From Echinometra lucunter (lineage: Eukaryota > Echinodermata > Echinoidea > Camarodonta > Echinometridae), in the NCBI GenBank assembly GCA_029962745.1, contig CM057152.1, forward strand, positions 20,352,324 to 20,416,323: DNA of 64,000 nt. The letters run 5' to 3'. This document shows, one piece after another, positions 60,801 through 64,000 of the stretch. Below the pieces are notes generated by a model. That model ran no database searches, was not told the origin of the DNA, and worked only from the letters and a program-made list of their open reading frames with translations. Within the stretch, counting starts at the first letter, position 1. Each line of letters starts with the position of its first letter. The translations under genes and the position numbers were made by a program.

Positions 60801-60859
60801 CCTCTTGTTTCTACCATCAGAAAGCACGACTCAGCAGAACGGCTTCCACGAAATCCTAG
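10686..60859 (+). CDS. Formin, FMN1/FMN2 (cappuccino) class, 17 coding exons
   Basis: Actin nucleator and elongator. The FH2 dimer holds barbed ends and FH1 feeds profilin-actin. Joined exons: 10686-12474, 22509-22711, 24574-24736, 37333-37394, 38196-38863, 40089-40221, 43688-43837, 44300-44379, 46792-46921, 48363-48435, 50811-50884, 52018-52077, 53123-53243, 55068-55212, 56427-56576, 60114-60207, 60821-60859. All borders are GT/AG, phases are compatible, and the total is 1377 residues. Approximate layout: disordered 1-575; DEP-like 580-680; coiled coil 719-790; FH1 854-914; FH2 930-1333; basic tail 1334-1377. The FH2 carries MKPLYW, the KRSQAVGI helix, the GNYMNGG signature and a C-terminal helix ending DLWKKEQ. 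The pattern matches FMN rather than diaphanous, DAAM or FHOD formins, as there is no GBD/DID. Start choice: the ATG is preceded by an in-frame TAA at 10677. Cassette exons inside the big introns cannot be excluded. Confidence 0.93.
15093..15460. mobile_element. 368 bp element built of GGTGCAAA motifs
   Basis: The left end GGCCCACACTAAG...AAAGGTTCAATTTTGCA is inverted at the right end (TGCAAAATTGAACCTTTAATT...AAGTGTGCC). Between the arms the motif (A)AGGTGCAAA or its complement TTTGCACC(TT) occurs more than a dozen times on both strands, giving a sub-terminal-repeat-rich, non-coding MITE. Confidence 0.75.
15774..16570. mobile_element. Fold-back element with ~225 bp arms, TA-flanked
   Basis: Starts CTAAACACAACAAAAAAAGT and ends with its complement TTTTTTTGTTGTGTTTAG, flanked by TA on both sides (15772-15773, 16571-16572). 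About 225 bp arms (15774-15998 and 16346-16570) are over 90 percent identical by eye. TA target and long arms fit a Tc1/mariner-type non-autonomous element. The ~350 bp loop has no convincing frame. Confidence 0.85.
17115..17274. mobile_element. 160 bp MITE
   Basis: AGGGTGCCGTTGCATAAAA...TATTATAGTAAC is inverted as GTTACTATAATA...TTTTATGCAATGGCACCCT. A second inner pair (GGTAACTACC / GGTAACTTTC) makes it nearly palindromic. Confidence 0.8.
18621..19528. mobile_element. Harbinger-like DNA element remnant (908 bp)
   Basis: Terminal inverted repeats of ~34 bp: AGGCGCTTTCACACCTACCC at 18621 and GGGTAGGTGTGAAAGCGCCT ending at 19527, bordered by TTT on both sides. Sub-terminal CCCGATCAGGAAAAATAC repeats are inside. 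The interior frame at 19079-19261 resembles the MYB/SANT-like protein that accompanies PIF/Harbinger transposases, listed separately. The transposase is absent. Confidence 0.75.
19079..19261 (+). pseudogene. MYB/SANT-like DNA-binding fragment inside the Harbinger-like element
   Basis: A 60-residue frame: [20 protein letters not shown], then [20 protein letters not shown] and [15 protein letters not shown]. The pattern W..EEV...........IY..L..RL.....ER.P.E..NKLK.LKRDYK is that of the MADF/MYB-SANT-like trihelix proteins of PIF/Harbinger elements. The first helix is shortened, so it is probably a decayed remnant. No splice or promoter evidence. Confidence 0.6.
20033..20805. mobile_element. ~770 bp degenerate inverted-repeat element
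   Basis: AATACCACTTTCACACC at the left and its imperfect complement at the right (GGCAGTGTAAAAACAGTATT). Sub-terminal ATATAACGG and repeated AAAACGGAATAT motifs occur inside. Target duplication not clear. Confidence 0.5.
22509..22711 (+). CDS. Formin coding exon 2: core of DEP-like module
   Basis: Enters in phase 1 and ends in phase 0; encodes residues 597-664. It begins GRRLVDWL, then has a seven-serine run encoded by TCC repeats and a Ser/Pro-rich loop. It ends with [18 protein letters not shown] and GTDVFK. The FxGxxLVDWL start and the LLxxGxLxPL helix-turn are the hallmarks of DEP domains, here with an enlarged low-complexity loop between helices. The acceptor is CCTCCAG and the donor AAG|GTAAAG. 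The reading frame joins both neighbours without a stop. Confidence 0.85.
22712..24573 (+). other. Formin intron 2 (1.9 kb)
   Basis: Contains poly-C/poly-A (23511-23532) and a CT-rich microsatellite at 24455-24570 forming the polypyrimidine tract of exon 3. No other feature supported. Confidence 0.8.
24455..24573 (+). promoter_or_regulatory. CT microsatellite serving as polypyrimidine tract of exon 3
   Basis: Almost uninterrupted C/T for ~110 bp ending in CTCTAG at the exon 3 boundary. Length variation here would act on splice-site strength. Confidence 0.6.
24574..24736 (+). CDS. Formin coding exon 3: end of DEP-like module, Ser/Pro linker
   Basis: Enters in phase 0 and leaves one base over; residues 665-718. 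It opens [10 protein letters not shown], matching the final strand of a DEP fold (acidic or polar residues, Tyr, aromatic), and continues as a Ser-rich then Pro-rich linker ([13 protein letters not shown]) ending GGKYTEA. The acceptor CTCTAG lies at the end of a ~110 bp CT-rich microsatellite. The donor is CTG|GTAAGT. Confidence 0.85.
25456..25965 (+). mobile_element. tRNA-derived SINE, interrupted by a MITE
   Basis: The head shows pol III promoter boxes: A-box-like TGGTGTAGTGG (25470) and B-box-like GGTTTGAATCC (25518-25528), with anticodon-arm spacing as in a tRNA. The body has the GGCAAGACATTATGCC...CCAGGTGTAAATGGG block common to deuterostome SINEs, and the end is (ATT)n at 25957-25970. 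Split by the MITE at 25636-25882. Confidence 0.75.
25636..25882. mobile_element. 247 bp MITE nested in the SINE
   Basis: AGGCGCAATCACACATCGCCGA is inverted as TCGGCGATATGTGATTGCGCCT (one mismatch). The interior repeats CGGTTCACGGC/GCCGTGAACC motifs. SINE sequence resumes immediately after. Confidence 0.85.
26916..26976. repeat. 61 bp perfect-stem hairpin
   Basis: GAGCCAGAAGGGCATTA (26916-26932) is exactly inverted at 26960-26976 across a 27-base loop. It could be a tiny MITE, a structured intronic RNA or a miRNA-like precursor; the sequence alone does not decide. Confidence 0.6.
29331..31123. mobile_element. ~1.8 kb DNA transposon-like element
   Basis: The left end CTAGGGTTGCATTCAAGCG and the right end CGCTTGAACGCACCCTAG are inverted. 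Sub-terminal copies of the same TGCGTTCA/TGAACGC motif occur at ~29404 and ~31022. A TTTTTTCCCGACAyAACCGT block repeats at ~29965 and ~30586. Frames are short and unrecognised, so it is likely non-autonomous. Confidence 0.6.
32165..32715. repeat. Degenerate ~100 bp tandem repeat
   Basis: About five units with the core TTTCTGTGCTCAAATAG..GCTTGTACATGGAAAA followed by AATGATAATGACAG. One unit is interrupted by the TTAA mini-element at 32323-32411. Confidence 0.65.
32323..32411 (-). mobile_element. TTAA mini-element (89 bp)
   Basis: TTAACCCATTGAGCATGATT ... GTTCGACGGGTTAA. Its complement is homologous to 50682-50781 through GGGCTAGGNTCTATGGAAAAT and ATCAAA(A/T) blocks. Both are bordered by TTAA. 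Confidence 0.7.
33545..33640. mobile_element. 96 bp MITE
   Basis: CAGGTGCATCTGGTCAGG...GTATGG is inverted as CCATACCTGACCAGACACACCTG. Confidence 0.7.
34670..34962. mobile_element. Truncated copy of the 6517 TTAA element
   Basis: Shares CAGTGATTTTTAAACTT, TTCTGCTCATGTATTTGGTATG, GGGCTCTGCATCAAAA and the GTCATGGATGGGTTAA end with 6690-6932. The left terminus is missing. Confidence 0.65.
37333..37394 (+). CDS. Formin coding exon 4: coiled-coil micro-exon
   Basis: A 62 nt exon with acceptor TTTTCACAG and donor AAAG|GTAAGT, phase 1 to 0. It encodes [21 protein letters not shown], a charged heptad-like helix preceding FH1, as expected for the coiled-coil stretch found upstream of FH1 in FMN-class formins. 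It is isolated by 12.6 kb of intron upstream and 0.8 kb downstream. Confidence 0.85.
38138..38195 (+). promoter_or_regulatory. (CTTTC)n microsatellite serving as polypyrimidine tract of the FH1 exon
   Basis: About eight TTTCC/TTTCT units directly followed by CATTTTCAG and the FH1/FH2-start exon. Confidence 0.65.
38196..38863 (+). CDS. Formin coding exon 5: coiled coil, FH1 and FH2 start
   Basis: Residues 740-961 plus two bases. It starts THE-type coiled coil ([29 protein letters not shown]), then a linker, then FH1 at about 854-914 with P8 and P7 runs and two PPPLPG motifs of the profilin/SH3-binding type. FH2 begins at about 930 with [20 protein letters not shown]; the MKPLYW tryptophan is the lasso residue that locks the partner subunit. 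The 3' splice site follows directly on a (CTTTC)n microsatellite. The donor is TTT|GTAAGC. Confidence 0.93.
38864..40088 (+). other. Formin intron 5 (1.2 kb)
   Basis: Mostly AT-rich. Contains a SAP-domain micro-ORF remnant at 39614-39706 (listed separately). Nothing else supported. Confidence 0.7.
39614..39706 (+). pseudogene. SAP-domain micro-ORF remnant (30 residues)
   Basis: ATG...TGA frame reading [20 protein letters not shown] then [10 protein letters not shown]. The pattern LKxYLxxxGIPxxGKRxxLVE is a near-ideal SAP (helix-extension-helix DNA-binding) motif. SAP motifs of this form begin proteins of some marine-invertebrate retroelements. The frame continues after the stop as [11 protein letters not shown], suggesting a nonsense-mutated longer gene. 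It is in the sense strand of intron 5 but not in the formin frame. Confidence 0.6.
40089..40221 (+). CDS. Formin coding exon 6: FH2 linker/knob entry
   Basis: Acceptor AAATAG, donor CAG|GTAAAT, phase 2 to 0; residues 962-1006. It encodes [20 protein letters not shown] followed by [11 protein letters not shown] and NKPKAKQ. The xWxxLxxPEVxxEELExLFS pattern is the standard FH2 segment after the lasso. Confidence 0.92.
40740..40926. mobile_element. ~187 bp MITE
   Basis: GGCCCGAGTTCACAAAAGAGG is imperfectly inverted as CCTTTTTTGTGAATTCCAGCC. Confidence 0.6.
42647..43672 (+). mobile_element. tRNA-derived SINE split by the THAP element
   Basis: The head has an A-box-like TGGTAGGAGTG and a B-box-like GAGTTCAATTTC (42700-42713). 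The body TTCAGCAAGACATTTAATCC...CCAGGTGTATAAATGGG matches the SINE at 25456 in layout. After the inserted element (42836-43609) the SINE tail resumes with GCATCTTGAGCACC...GCAGTATAAATATC and ATTATT. Confidence 0.7.
42836..43609 (-). mobile_element. THAP-domain DNA transposon remnant, copy 1 (774 bp)
   Basis: Termini AGACCAATTTCAC (left) and GTGAAATTGGTCT (right) are perfect 13 bp inverted repeats with AT on both outer sides (also readable as TA). On the minus strand it encodes a THAP-like zinc-finger start, [11 protein letters not shown] (C-x4-C), then [10 protein letters not shown] and KPYSLHRFP, then an RRQWVK block with one missing base just after. The C2CH spacing plus FP and W residues fit THAP. 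A THAP domain plus an AT duplication would fit ISL2EU-type elements of the Harbinger group; this is inference. Frame broken; no catalytic domain. Confidence 0.7.
43688..43837 (+). CDS. Formin coding exon 7: FH2 knob with conserved Ile
   Basis: A 150 nt exon, phase 0 to 0, residues 1007-1056. It starts [20 protein letters not shown] and continues [30 protein letters not shown]. In FH2 domains the isoleucine after the RxQxxx motif contacts actin; here it is the I of AVGI. The acceptor TTGACAG lies just 3' of the SINE/THAP-element complex. The donor is ATA|GTAAGA. Confidence 0.92.
44300..44379 (+). CDS. Formin coding exon 8: FH2
   Basis: An 80 nt exon, phase 0 to 2, residues 1057-1082: [20 protein letters not shown] then PLDKPEQ (the last Gln is split). 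The P.PDE...I..H and LDKPEQF segments are FMN-type FH2. The acceptor is TATTTCAG and the donor ACA|GTATGT. Confidence 0.9.
44690..44805 (-). mobile_element. SINE tail fragment, reversed
   Basis: The complement reads GTGCTAGTGCCCTTTGGTAA...GGCAGTAATCCCCTTAACC and CCCTCGGAGAGGACCCCAGAG, the GCCCTTGGGCAAGGC/CTCGGAGAGGAC body typical of deuterostome tRNA SINEs. Confidence 0.55.
44817..45544. mobile_element. ~728 bp MITE-like element (AGGCGCATTCACACAC end)
   Basis: The left AGGCGCATTCACACACAAG and the right CTTGTGTGTGAACACCCTT are inverted. The interior repeats AATCGCGATTAGAA and CGATCCAAATTT palindrome-like blocks, plus a CATACACTG 9-mer array (45250-45280). A frame at 44842-45102 is not recognised. 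Confidence 0.65.
45974..46703. mobile_element. Possible ~730 bp inverted-repeat element
   Basis: GAGTTTCCAGAGCTGGAGTC at the left is inverted at the right (GACTCCAGCTCTTAAAACTC). A second inner pair GTTCGATGCCGCC / GGCGGCATCGAAC (46022, 46583) is perfect. Lies within intron 8, ending about 90 bp before exon 9. Confidence 0.5.
46792..46921 (+). CDS. Formin coding exon 9: FH2
   Basis: A 130 nt exon, phase 2 to 0, residues 1083-1126: [20 protein letters not shown], then [20 protein letters not shown] and VCV. The FLxELSxIPxFxxRVxCxxF motif is the canonical mid-FH2 helix region. The acceptor is TTTCTTAG and the donor GTG|GTAAAT. Confidence 0.92.
46922..48362 (+). other. Formin intron 9 (1.4 kb)
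   Basis: Contains a repeat at 47525-47880: CCCCCACCAAACAAAGTTTG, (GGTC)n near 47573-47587, and two diverged ~150 bp units with AGCAATGCTC..AAATTTGGYACACACATTGG. This unit type is widely dispersed in marine invertebrates. Rest unassigned. Confidence 0.6.
48363..48435 (+). CDS. Formin coding exon 10: FH2 GNYMN signature
   Basis: A 73 nt exon, phase 0 to 1, residues 1127-1150: [20 protein letters not shown] then YMNG. The GNYMNGG motif (completed by exon 11) is the most conserved FH2 signature. The acceptor is GACATAG and the donor GGAG|GTAAGG. Confidence 0.93.
48436..50810 (+). other. Formin intron 10 (2.4 kb)
   Basis: Poly-C (48522-48531), (CT)n at 48753-48792, a (GT)-rich stretch near 49765-49825, and the TTAA mini-element (50682-50781). 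No exon seen. Confidence 0.7.
50682..50781 (+). mobile_element. TTAA mini-element (100 bp)
   Basis: TTAACCTTATGAATGC ... TTCCGCAGGTTAA, bordered by TTAA. Homologous to 32323-32411 (inverted) and to fragments at 9845-9905 and 60521-60580 through the GGGCTAGGGTCTATGG core. Confidence 0.7.
50811..50884 (+). CDS. Formin coding exon 11: FH2
   Basis: A 74 nt exon, phase 1 to 0, residues 1151-1175: [20 protein letters not shown] then DVKSA. It completes the GNYMNGGNxxRGxADGF signature. The donor is GCA|GTAAGT. A short inverted-repeat element begins only about 18 bp downstream of it. Confidence 0.93.
50903..51096. mobile_element. ~194 bp MITE next to exon 11 donor
   Basis: TACAGTCAAACCTG is imperfectly inverted as CAGGTTTCACTGTA. 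The interior has repeated AAGACCACCTGT/GGTCTTTA blocks. This 'ACAGTCAAACCTG...' termini type is widely dispersed in marine animals. Starts ~18 bp after the GT of the exon 11 donor. Confidence 0.7.
51410..51676. repeat. 89 bp unit repeated three times in tandem
   Basis: CCTGGGAGGTGTTTCACAAA starts at 51410, 51499 and 51588 (period exactly 89). Units are nearly identical, indicating recent expansion. An inverted, diverged copy of the unit's first half lies at 51800-51890 (GCAATTTCAGTCAATCTTAA), so this is a MITE whose left arm has been triplicated. Confidence 0.88.
52018..52077 (+). CDS. Formin coding exon 12: FH2
   Basis: Exactly 20 codons, phase 0 to 0, residues 1176-1195: [20 protein letters not shown]. 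It matches the FH2 segment xxxxLLxYIVxxY. The acceptor is TTTCAG and the donor CAA|GTAAGT. Confidence 0.9.
52310..52530 (-). mobile_element. tRNA-derived SINE, reversed
   Basis: The complement shows the A-box region GTGTTGTGGATCAGTGG, then B-box GGGGTTTGAATTCC (52466-52479), then a TGACCTTTGGCAAGACAGTA...CCAGGTGTAAAGG body, ending with a TATATAAATATCC tail and an ATTATC array. Confidence 0.7.
52913..53048. mobile_element. 136 bp MITE with 43 bp perfect arms
   Basis: GGGAGCGTTTCATGAAGTGT...TTTTTACTGACA is inverted without mismatch at 53006-53048. The internal segment CTACTGAAATCCTTGCATCTGATTGG is shared (reversed) with the MITE at 60595-60743. Ends 74 bp before exon 13. Confidence 0.9.
53123..53243 (+). 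CDS. Formin coding exon 13: FH2 post region
   Basis: A 121 nt exon, phase 0 to 1, residues 1196-1235: [20 protein letters not shown], then [20 protein letters not shown]. It matches FMN FH2: acidic start, LPxPEP, then the amphipathic KFEDxxKDLxxxxKDL helix. The acceptor is ACTATAG and the donor AAAG|GTTTGT. Confidence 0.9.
53244..55067 (+). other. Formin intron 13 (1.8 kb)
   Basis: A GC-richer block at 53545-53770 with CGCGCTTCGC/CTCGCGCGC motifs, then a 674 bp inverted-repeat element (54284-54957). No exon seen. Confidence 0.7.
54284..54957. mobile_element. 674 bp inverted-repeat element (TGTGACCCTCCACCACA)
   Basis: The left TGTGACCCTCCACCACAGAACGACC and the right complement GTCATTTTGTGGTGGAGGGTCACA are ~24 bp inverted repeats. 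Interior AT-rich and non-coding. Ends ~110 bp before exon 14. Confidence 0.8.
55068..55212 (+). CDS. Formin coding exon 14: FH2 post region
   Basis: A 145 nt exon, phase 1 to 2, residues 1236-1283: [20 protein letters not shown], then [20 protein letters not shown] and KRLSDTRK. The helical FxxxMxxFI pattern is typical of the FH2 post. The acceptor is CTGACAG and the donor AA|GTAAGA. Confidence 0.9.
55213..56426 (+). other. Formin intron 14 (1.2 kb)
   Basis: Holds a ~15 bp tandem repeat (GTTGTAGCTGGCGCT, 55424-55475) and a dispersed repeat block with GTCAACACGATATCTCAAGAA (55760-55925). No exon seen. Confidence 0.7.
56427..56576 (+). CDS. Formin coding exon 15: end of FH2
   Basis: A 150 nt exon, phase 2 to 2, residues 1284-1333: [20 protein letters not shown], then [20 protein letters not shown] and KEQQIAAK. 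The FF.W..F..DFKxxWKKE helix closes the FH2 domain and leads into the coiled C-terminal tail. The acceptor is ATACAG and the donor AAAAA|GTATGT. Confidence 0.92.
56750..57170. mobile_element. ~420 bp MITE with ~64 bp arms and an inner palindrome
   Basis: The left arm GAAAAAAATAATCTGCTATGCACAAAG...GGAGGGCCCTCCAAAGAG is inverted at 57108-57170 (CTCTTTGGAGGGCCCTCC...CTTTGTGCACGGCAT). Inside, 57059-57080 is a perfect 22 bp palindrome (CCTTTTGTTCATGAACAAAAGG, written in two halves of 11). Confidence 0.8.
58280..58930. repeat. Pyrimidine-rich ~50-60 bp minisatellite
   Basis: Units built on TTTATTTCAGCTTTATATATTTCATCTGTCACC, degenerate, at least eight copies, interrupted by the MITE 58588-58790. 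Each unit resembles a 3' splice site (pyrimidines + CAG). Confidence 0.7.
58588..58790. mobile_element. 203 bp MITE nested in the minisatellite
   Basis: CTTATCTTTATGTCGTTGGG...GAACGCAAAATA is inverted as TATTTTGTGTTCCGAACGCG...ACATAAAGATAA (~46 bp arms). Confidence 0.8.
59670..59752 (+). pseudogene. Decayed tandem copy 1 of formin exon 16
   Basis: Sits in the last long intron. Acceptor-like CATCCAAG is followed by a frame-compatible copy of exon 16: [20 protein letters not shown], then LRTEIKK. After AAGAAG the sequence becomes TTTCACTTTC, so the GCGGATGGACTG|GTAAAT end of the functional copy is missing and no donor is visible. The frame stays open to a TAA near 59844. It could serve as an alternative terminal exon, but a decayed duplicate is more likely. 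Confidence 0.7.
59907..59978 (+). pseudogene. Decayed tandem copy 2 of formin exon 16
   Basis: Second copy, 199-246 bp from its sisters, with acceptor TCCTCAG. Compared with copy 3 the splice boundary is shifted by one base, and five bases are missing in the AAGAAG-GAGGA segment. The first half is therefore out of frame ([12 protein letters not shown]) and the second half returns to frame ([14 protein letters not shown]). It ends AAGAAGTGTCCACTTTC with no good donor, like copy 1. Confidence 0.7.
60114..60207 (+). CDS. Formin coding exon 16: C-terminal tail helix
   Basis: A 94 nt exon, phase 2 to 0, residues 1334-1365: [20 protein letters not shown], then [11 protein letters not shown]. It is a basic, helical tail after FH2. 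The acceptor is ATCCTAG and the donor CTG|GTAAAT. This is the third and only intact member of a tandem exon triplication. Confidence 0.9.
60595..60743. mobile_element. 149 bp MITE, sibling of 52913
   Basis: TGGGCCCTGTTTCATAAAACTT is imperfectly inverted as AAGTTTTATGAAACGAGGCCCA. The middle CAACCAATCAGATGCAAGGA is the reverse of the 52913 element's core. Ends 77 bp before exon 17. Confidence 0.75.
60821..60859 (+). CDS. Formin terminal coding exon 17: basic tail (Spire-binding type)
   Basis: Thirteen codons: [12 protein letters not shown] and a TAG stop; acceptor ACCATCAG. With the GL that ends exon 16 it gives a short basic G(I/L)KA(K/R)(I/L)S-type terminus, as in the formin-Spire interaction (FSI) tail of FMN-class formins. 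That family tail binds the KIND domain of Spire. Seen: the basic terminal peptide and phase-0 join. Inferred: Spire binding. Confidence 0.8.
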   Translation, partial: KARLSRTASTKS

Positions 60860-61825
60860 ATGGATGGCTTCTGACTGTGTCCATCGAGAGGACTAAGGCT
60901 TCACATGATACATACACCTCAGGGAATAGTGTCATATTTTTCTAACCAATTATTGTTGAGCAGAAGCATGAATATGACTTCATGATGTATTTTAATACTT
61001 TAAAAGACCTGGAAACTTCTGAACACTCATGATCCAGATTTGCTATGGGTCTGTGAATACCTAGACTAACCTTCTCATGTGACCTTATCATATACCGAAA
61101 TTTGAAGACTACTTGCTGTTAAGTGGATAGTTAAGAGTATTAATTCATAGCTCATGAGCCAAAAATACCAGTATTTGCAGCACAAATCAACATCTCTCTC
61201 ATATGAATTTGTTGATTTGCAAATCAGAAGTAAGAAAAAAAAAAAAAACATAGCATGAACAGGGTATCATCTCTTCCATTTCACTGTTTTCCATCCAGAA
61301 TTTGTGGAAAAAAGAGTATGGTTGAGGCTTCAGCTTGCAAGCTAGTGTGTTCTTGCTTAGTAAGAATTTTGGACCAAACAATGATGTTATTTGGAGTCAA
61401 GTAAACAAATGCTACTTGTGTAATTCAACACTTGGTTTCCGTGTGGTTGAAGTTGCATTTTGGATGATGGTTTGTGGTATGACTGTTTCGCTATCAAGTT
61501 GGACATGCTGTTTGATGCAGTTAACATTTTCATTGTTTAGACATAATTGAGAATTGTGAATTATTAGTAGGAAAATAATAATAATACGTTTGTGTGCCAT
61601 TATTTTTGTATTCCTATTTCAGTACTTCTTTGTAAAGTTAAGATGATAATTTAGAACAGATGTATTATTTTTATTTTGTCAGAGTGGATATTAGAAGTTC
61701 ATGTTTGCAATGAATATCTCTTGAAAATTGGAGTATTAGAATTTTCAGGGTTTTTTTTGTTTTGTTTTAGACAGTATCAAAGTTGAAAAAGAAATCACAA
61801 TAAAACTCAGCCATAGGCTGAAATG
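60860..61825 (+). other. Probable formin 3' UTR
   Basis: AT-rich sequence after the stop with no further reading frame of note. Contains poly-A and poly-T runs (61239-61250, 61750-61770) and ends near an AATAAA at 61799-61804. The exact cleavage site is inferred. Confidence 0.6.
61799..61804 (+). terminator. Candidate poly(A) signal AATAAA of the formin gene
   Basis: Perfect AATAAA about 940 bp after the stop codon. A further AATAAA-like site at ~62391 lies inside the THAP element, and another near 63932 in 3' flank, so longer transcripts are possible. Confidence 0.5.
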
Positions 61826-61934
61826 ATACCATCATATTTATTTGCAGCTGCAGTAATAATATGAAACAGTATTGAAGTACCTTTAAAGGAAACATGACAT
61901 ATCTTTCCATTCCTCCCATAGAAGCAATTATAAT

Positions 61935-62541
61935 ATAGACCAATTCCACAACGCAAAAGGGCAGCAGACTGGTCACCATACTGCGGTGTGTTACCCAACT
62001 TTTACAGTACATAAGTCAATAGCGCGTTACATACTTTAGTTTGATTTTCTCTATTTTGGACCAACATATGCAGATTTCTTGTAATGTTTGCAATGAGGAA
62101 TAATCAGGGAAGTTCAGCTCGCAGCTGTGCGGTGCTCAGATGCCACGACAATTGGAGAAAGCTTAAAAATTGGAAGCTAACTGAGTGCGAAATTCACTCG
62201 CCTTTGACTCATGAAGCCTGTTTGTGTGAGAAGCCATACTCCCTACACAGGTTTCCTGGCCTTTTACTGACAAAACTAAGGAGAAAAAGTAACAAAAGTA
62301 CAAAAATACATCATATCTTCATCTGTCAGATTTGGTCATTGTCATATGTCATCTACCCATGTATCCATGCTTTATTTTATTGATCTAGAATAAAGTTAAT
62401 GAAATAATATCAGGGCATATCTCATATCTTTCATCAATTTTTGTACACAGCCAGTCGCGGTCAGTGCACTATCACACACCGCAGCCATTGCCACGCCGAT
62501 AGAGGGCCAAATACATAAACCGGAGATGGAATTGGTCTATA
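61935..62541 (+). mobile_element. THAP-domain DNA transposon remnant, copy 2 (607 bp)
   Basis: Same family as 42836-43609, opposite orientation. Ends AGACCAATTCCAC / GGAATTGGTCT, flanked by AT on each side. Frame 62084-62383 holds the THAP-like start RSCAVLRCHDNWRKLKNWKL, then TECEIHSPLTHEACLCEKPY and SLHRFP, better preserved than copy 1 (C-x4-C, W, H, FP), after which the domain is cut by a deletion. Located just 3' of the formin poly(A) signal. Confidence 0.72.
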
Positions 62542-63470
62542 AGATAAGAATAAAACCCAATTTCAACTGTCATTTTCCTGAAACTGGTTAATTTTTTAAA
62601 AAATCTTTTAATGTCACTCTGGAGTGGTTTAAAGTTTCGCTTGTTTTGTTTTTGTTTGTTTGTTTGTACATGTGTGACACTGTCATTGTTATTGTTCATA
62701 CCTTTATGTTATTTTTCCCCTCCCTTTTAGTTTTTATTCGAGTTCAAATCATGAAAAACTGTATGTGTAAAGTATACTATGTTTTCTATTGCTCCTTTAT
62801 GCATCAAACTGGCTTCCACCATTTCTAAATTCAACTGATTGTTGTGTGTGATGTAGTGAAGAACAAAGAAATCTATATTGATCTATGCACAGAAACAGGT
62901 AGATGAAAAGGTAGATAAAATGGCAGATAATGATAAGTGATCAGAATACTTTTTGAAAGCAATTGATACTTGTACATTACTTACAGTGGACATCATGTCT
63001 AGAGACGCAGATAATTACAGAAATCTGATCAGATGTCTTTCTTTCTTCTTTTTTTTTTCTAATTCTGCTTTAAGGGTATTTGGAAATCACTTAAATATGC
63101 AAGAGAACTATTGGAGATCTTTGTGTTTCCACATAAATGTATCTGTCTTTCTTTCTCTGTGTCTGTCTCTTTTCTCTAACTCAGTCTTTCCACTCCTTTC
63201 CCTTCCTTCTTTTTTTTTTCAAATTATCACTTCATTTCTATCTGTCCATCTGTTTTTCAATATTGTACTTTTCTTTTTCTCAACATGTTTTTTTCACTCT
63301 CTCTTTCCCTTTTTTTTTTTTGTCCATATTCCTTTCTCTGCGCCTGCCTTTCCTTTTATTTTGTGTGATGGCCATGTACGCATGACTGTGATGCATGTGG
63401 CCATGGCATATACTGTCGTGCGGATAGGTTGTGTTTTATATTAGAGGAGATAGCTGTTGTGTCAGCCACT
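62542..63470. other. 3' flank, pyrimidine-rich
   Basis: (TTTG)n at 62640-62670 and long T/C-rich stretches at 63030-63360. The frames here are low-complexity translations. No gene supported. Confidence 0.6.
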
Positions 63471-63476
63471 TACAGC

Positions 63477-63631
63477 CAGAGCCCTTTATTACAGAGTTCG
63501 GTCAACTCGGTTTCAGTGGGTTGCAACATGGCAGAACTTCTTTTGTATTGTGCTTGCCGAACAAAGTAATATGCGCCATGTTGTGCCCTACTGGAGCCGA
63601 ATTGGCCAAACTCTGTAATAAAAGGCTGTGC
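63477..63631. mobile_element. ~155 bp MITE
   Basis: CCCTTTATTACAGAGTTCGGTC is inverted as GGCCAAACTCTGTAATAAAAGG. Interior non-coding. Confidence 0.7.
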
Positions 63632-64000
63632 TTACAGCAAGTATTTGCTGCCCTCTATAGCCATGTACAATCATTTTGTGTGACTTCTTGCCCTCCCAAA
63701 GGCAACATATTCATTTCAAAAGTAATATTGAATTTGTTGTGTTATTACTGCATTGAATCTTATCATTTGATCTTAAAATAACATTATGAATATAGGTTTC
63801 AGGGGGCAGTAACACATTGGTAATACTGAATTCAGAACTTTAAATGAGATTCAAATGTATTCCTTATAGATCTGTAAATGGGATTAAATCCTGTACTCCT
63901 CTTTCTCTGCGTTATTCATTCTTTGTAGTGCAATAAATCTCCTTTCATTATGTGCATGCTGTTGCCTTTTAGTACTCAATAGTGGAGTGAGTTACCAAAC
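63632..64000. other. 3' flank, no feature seen
   Basis: AT-rich, with an isolated AATAAA near 63932. No exon or repeat recognised. Confidence 0.5.

Noticed and set aside
62953..63444. 163-residue Phe/Ser-rich frame
   Set aside because: Pyrimidine-rich low-complexity sequence in the 3' flank; no domain, no splice or start context.

Overview
This is a repeat-dense, intron-rich animal genomic window, probably from an echinoderm and most likely a sea urchin. That assignment is an inference. It rests on the gene's FMN-class formin architecture, abundant ACATGTA motifs, many short inverted-repeat DNA elements, tRNA-derived SINEs and poly-C/poly-A junctions. No bacterial features are present.

One gene dominates the window: a plus-strand formin of the FMN1/FMN2 (cappuccino) class. 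Seventeen coding exons run from an ATG at 10686 to a TAG at 60859. All have GT/AG borders and compatible phases and sum to 4134 nt, or 1377 residues. The order of parts is a long low-complexity N-terminus (one 1.8 kb exon), a DEP-like module split over three exons, a short coiled coil, a proline-rich FH1, a complete FH2 over about eleven exons, and a basic C-terminal tail of the Spire-binding type. Such proteins nucleate and elongate actin filaments from profilin-actin and work with Spire in vesicle or oocyte actin networks. A likely poly(A) signal lies at 61799. The true first (non-coding) exon may lie near 10 kb or outside the window.

Region 1-10 kb is 5' flank: a ~170 bp tandem array, a dead minus-strand non-LTR retrotransposon, a 566 bp inverted-repeat element with 9 bp target duplication set between two 160 bp direct repeats, and several small inverted-repeat elements. 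The introns (12.5-60.8 kb) carry a museum of DNA transposons: a Harbinger-like element with a MYB/SANT remnant, a fold-back element with 225 bp arms, a THAP-domain element (a second copy lies just 3' of the gene), TTAA-flanked mini-elements, nested SINE/MITE insertions and a SAP-domain micro-ORF. Region 61.8-64 kb is 3' flank with the second THAP element and a short inverted-repeat element.

Most noteworthy are the DEP-like module in a formin, a tandem triplication of the penultimate FH2-tail exon in which only the third copy keeps a usable donor, and the pair of THAP-encoding elements. No second intact protein gene was found.
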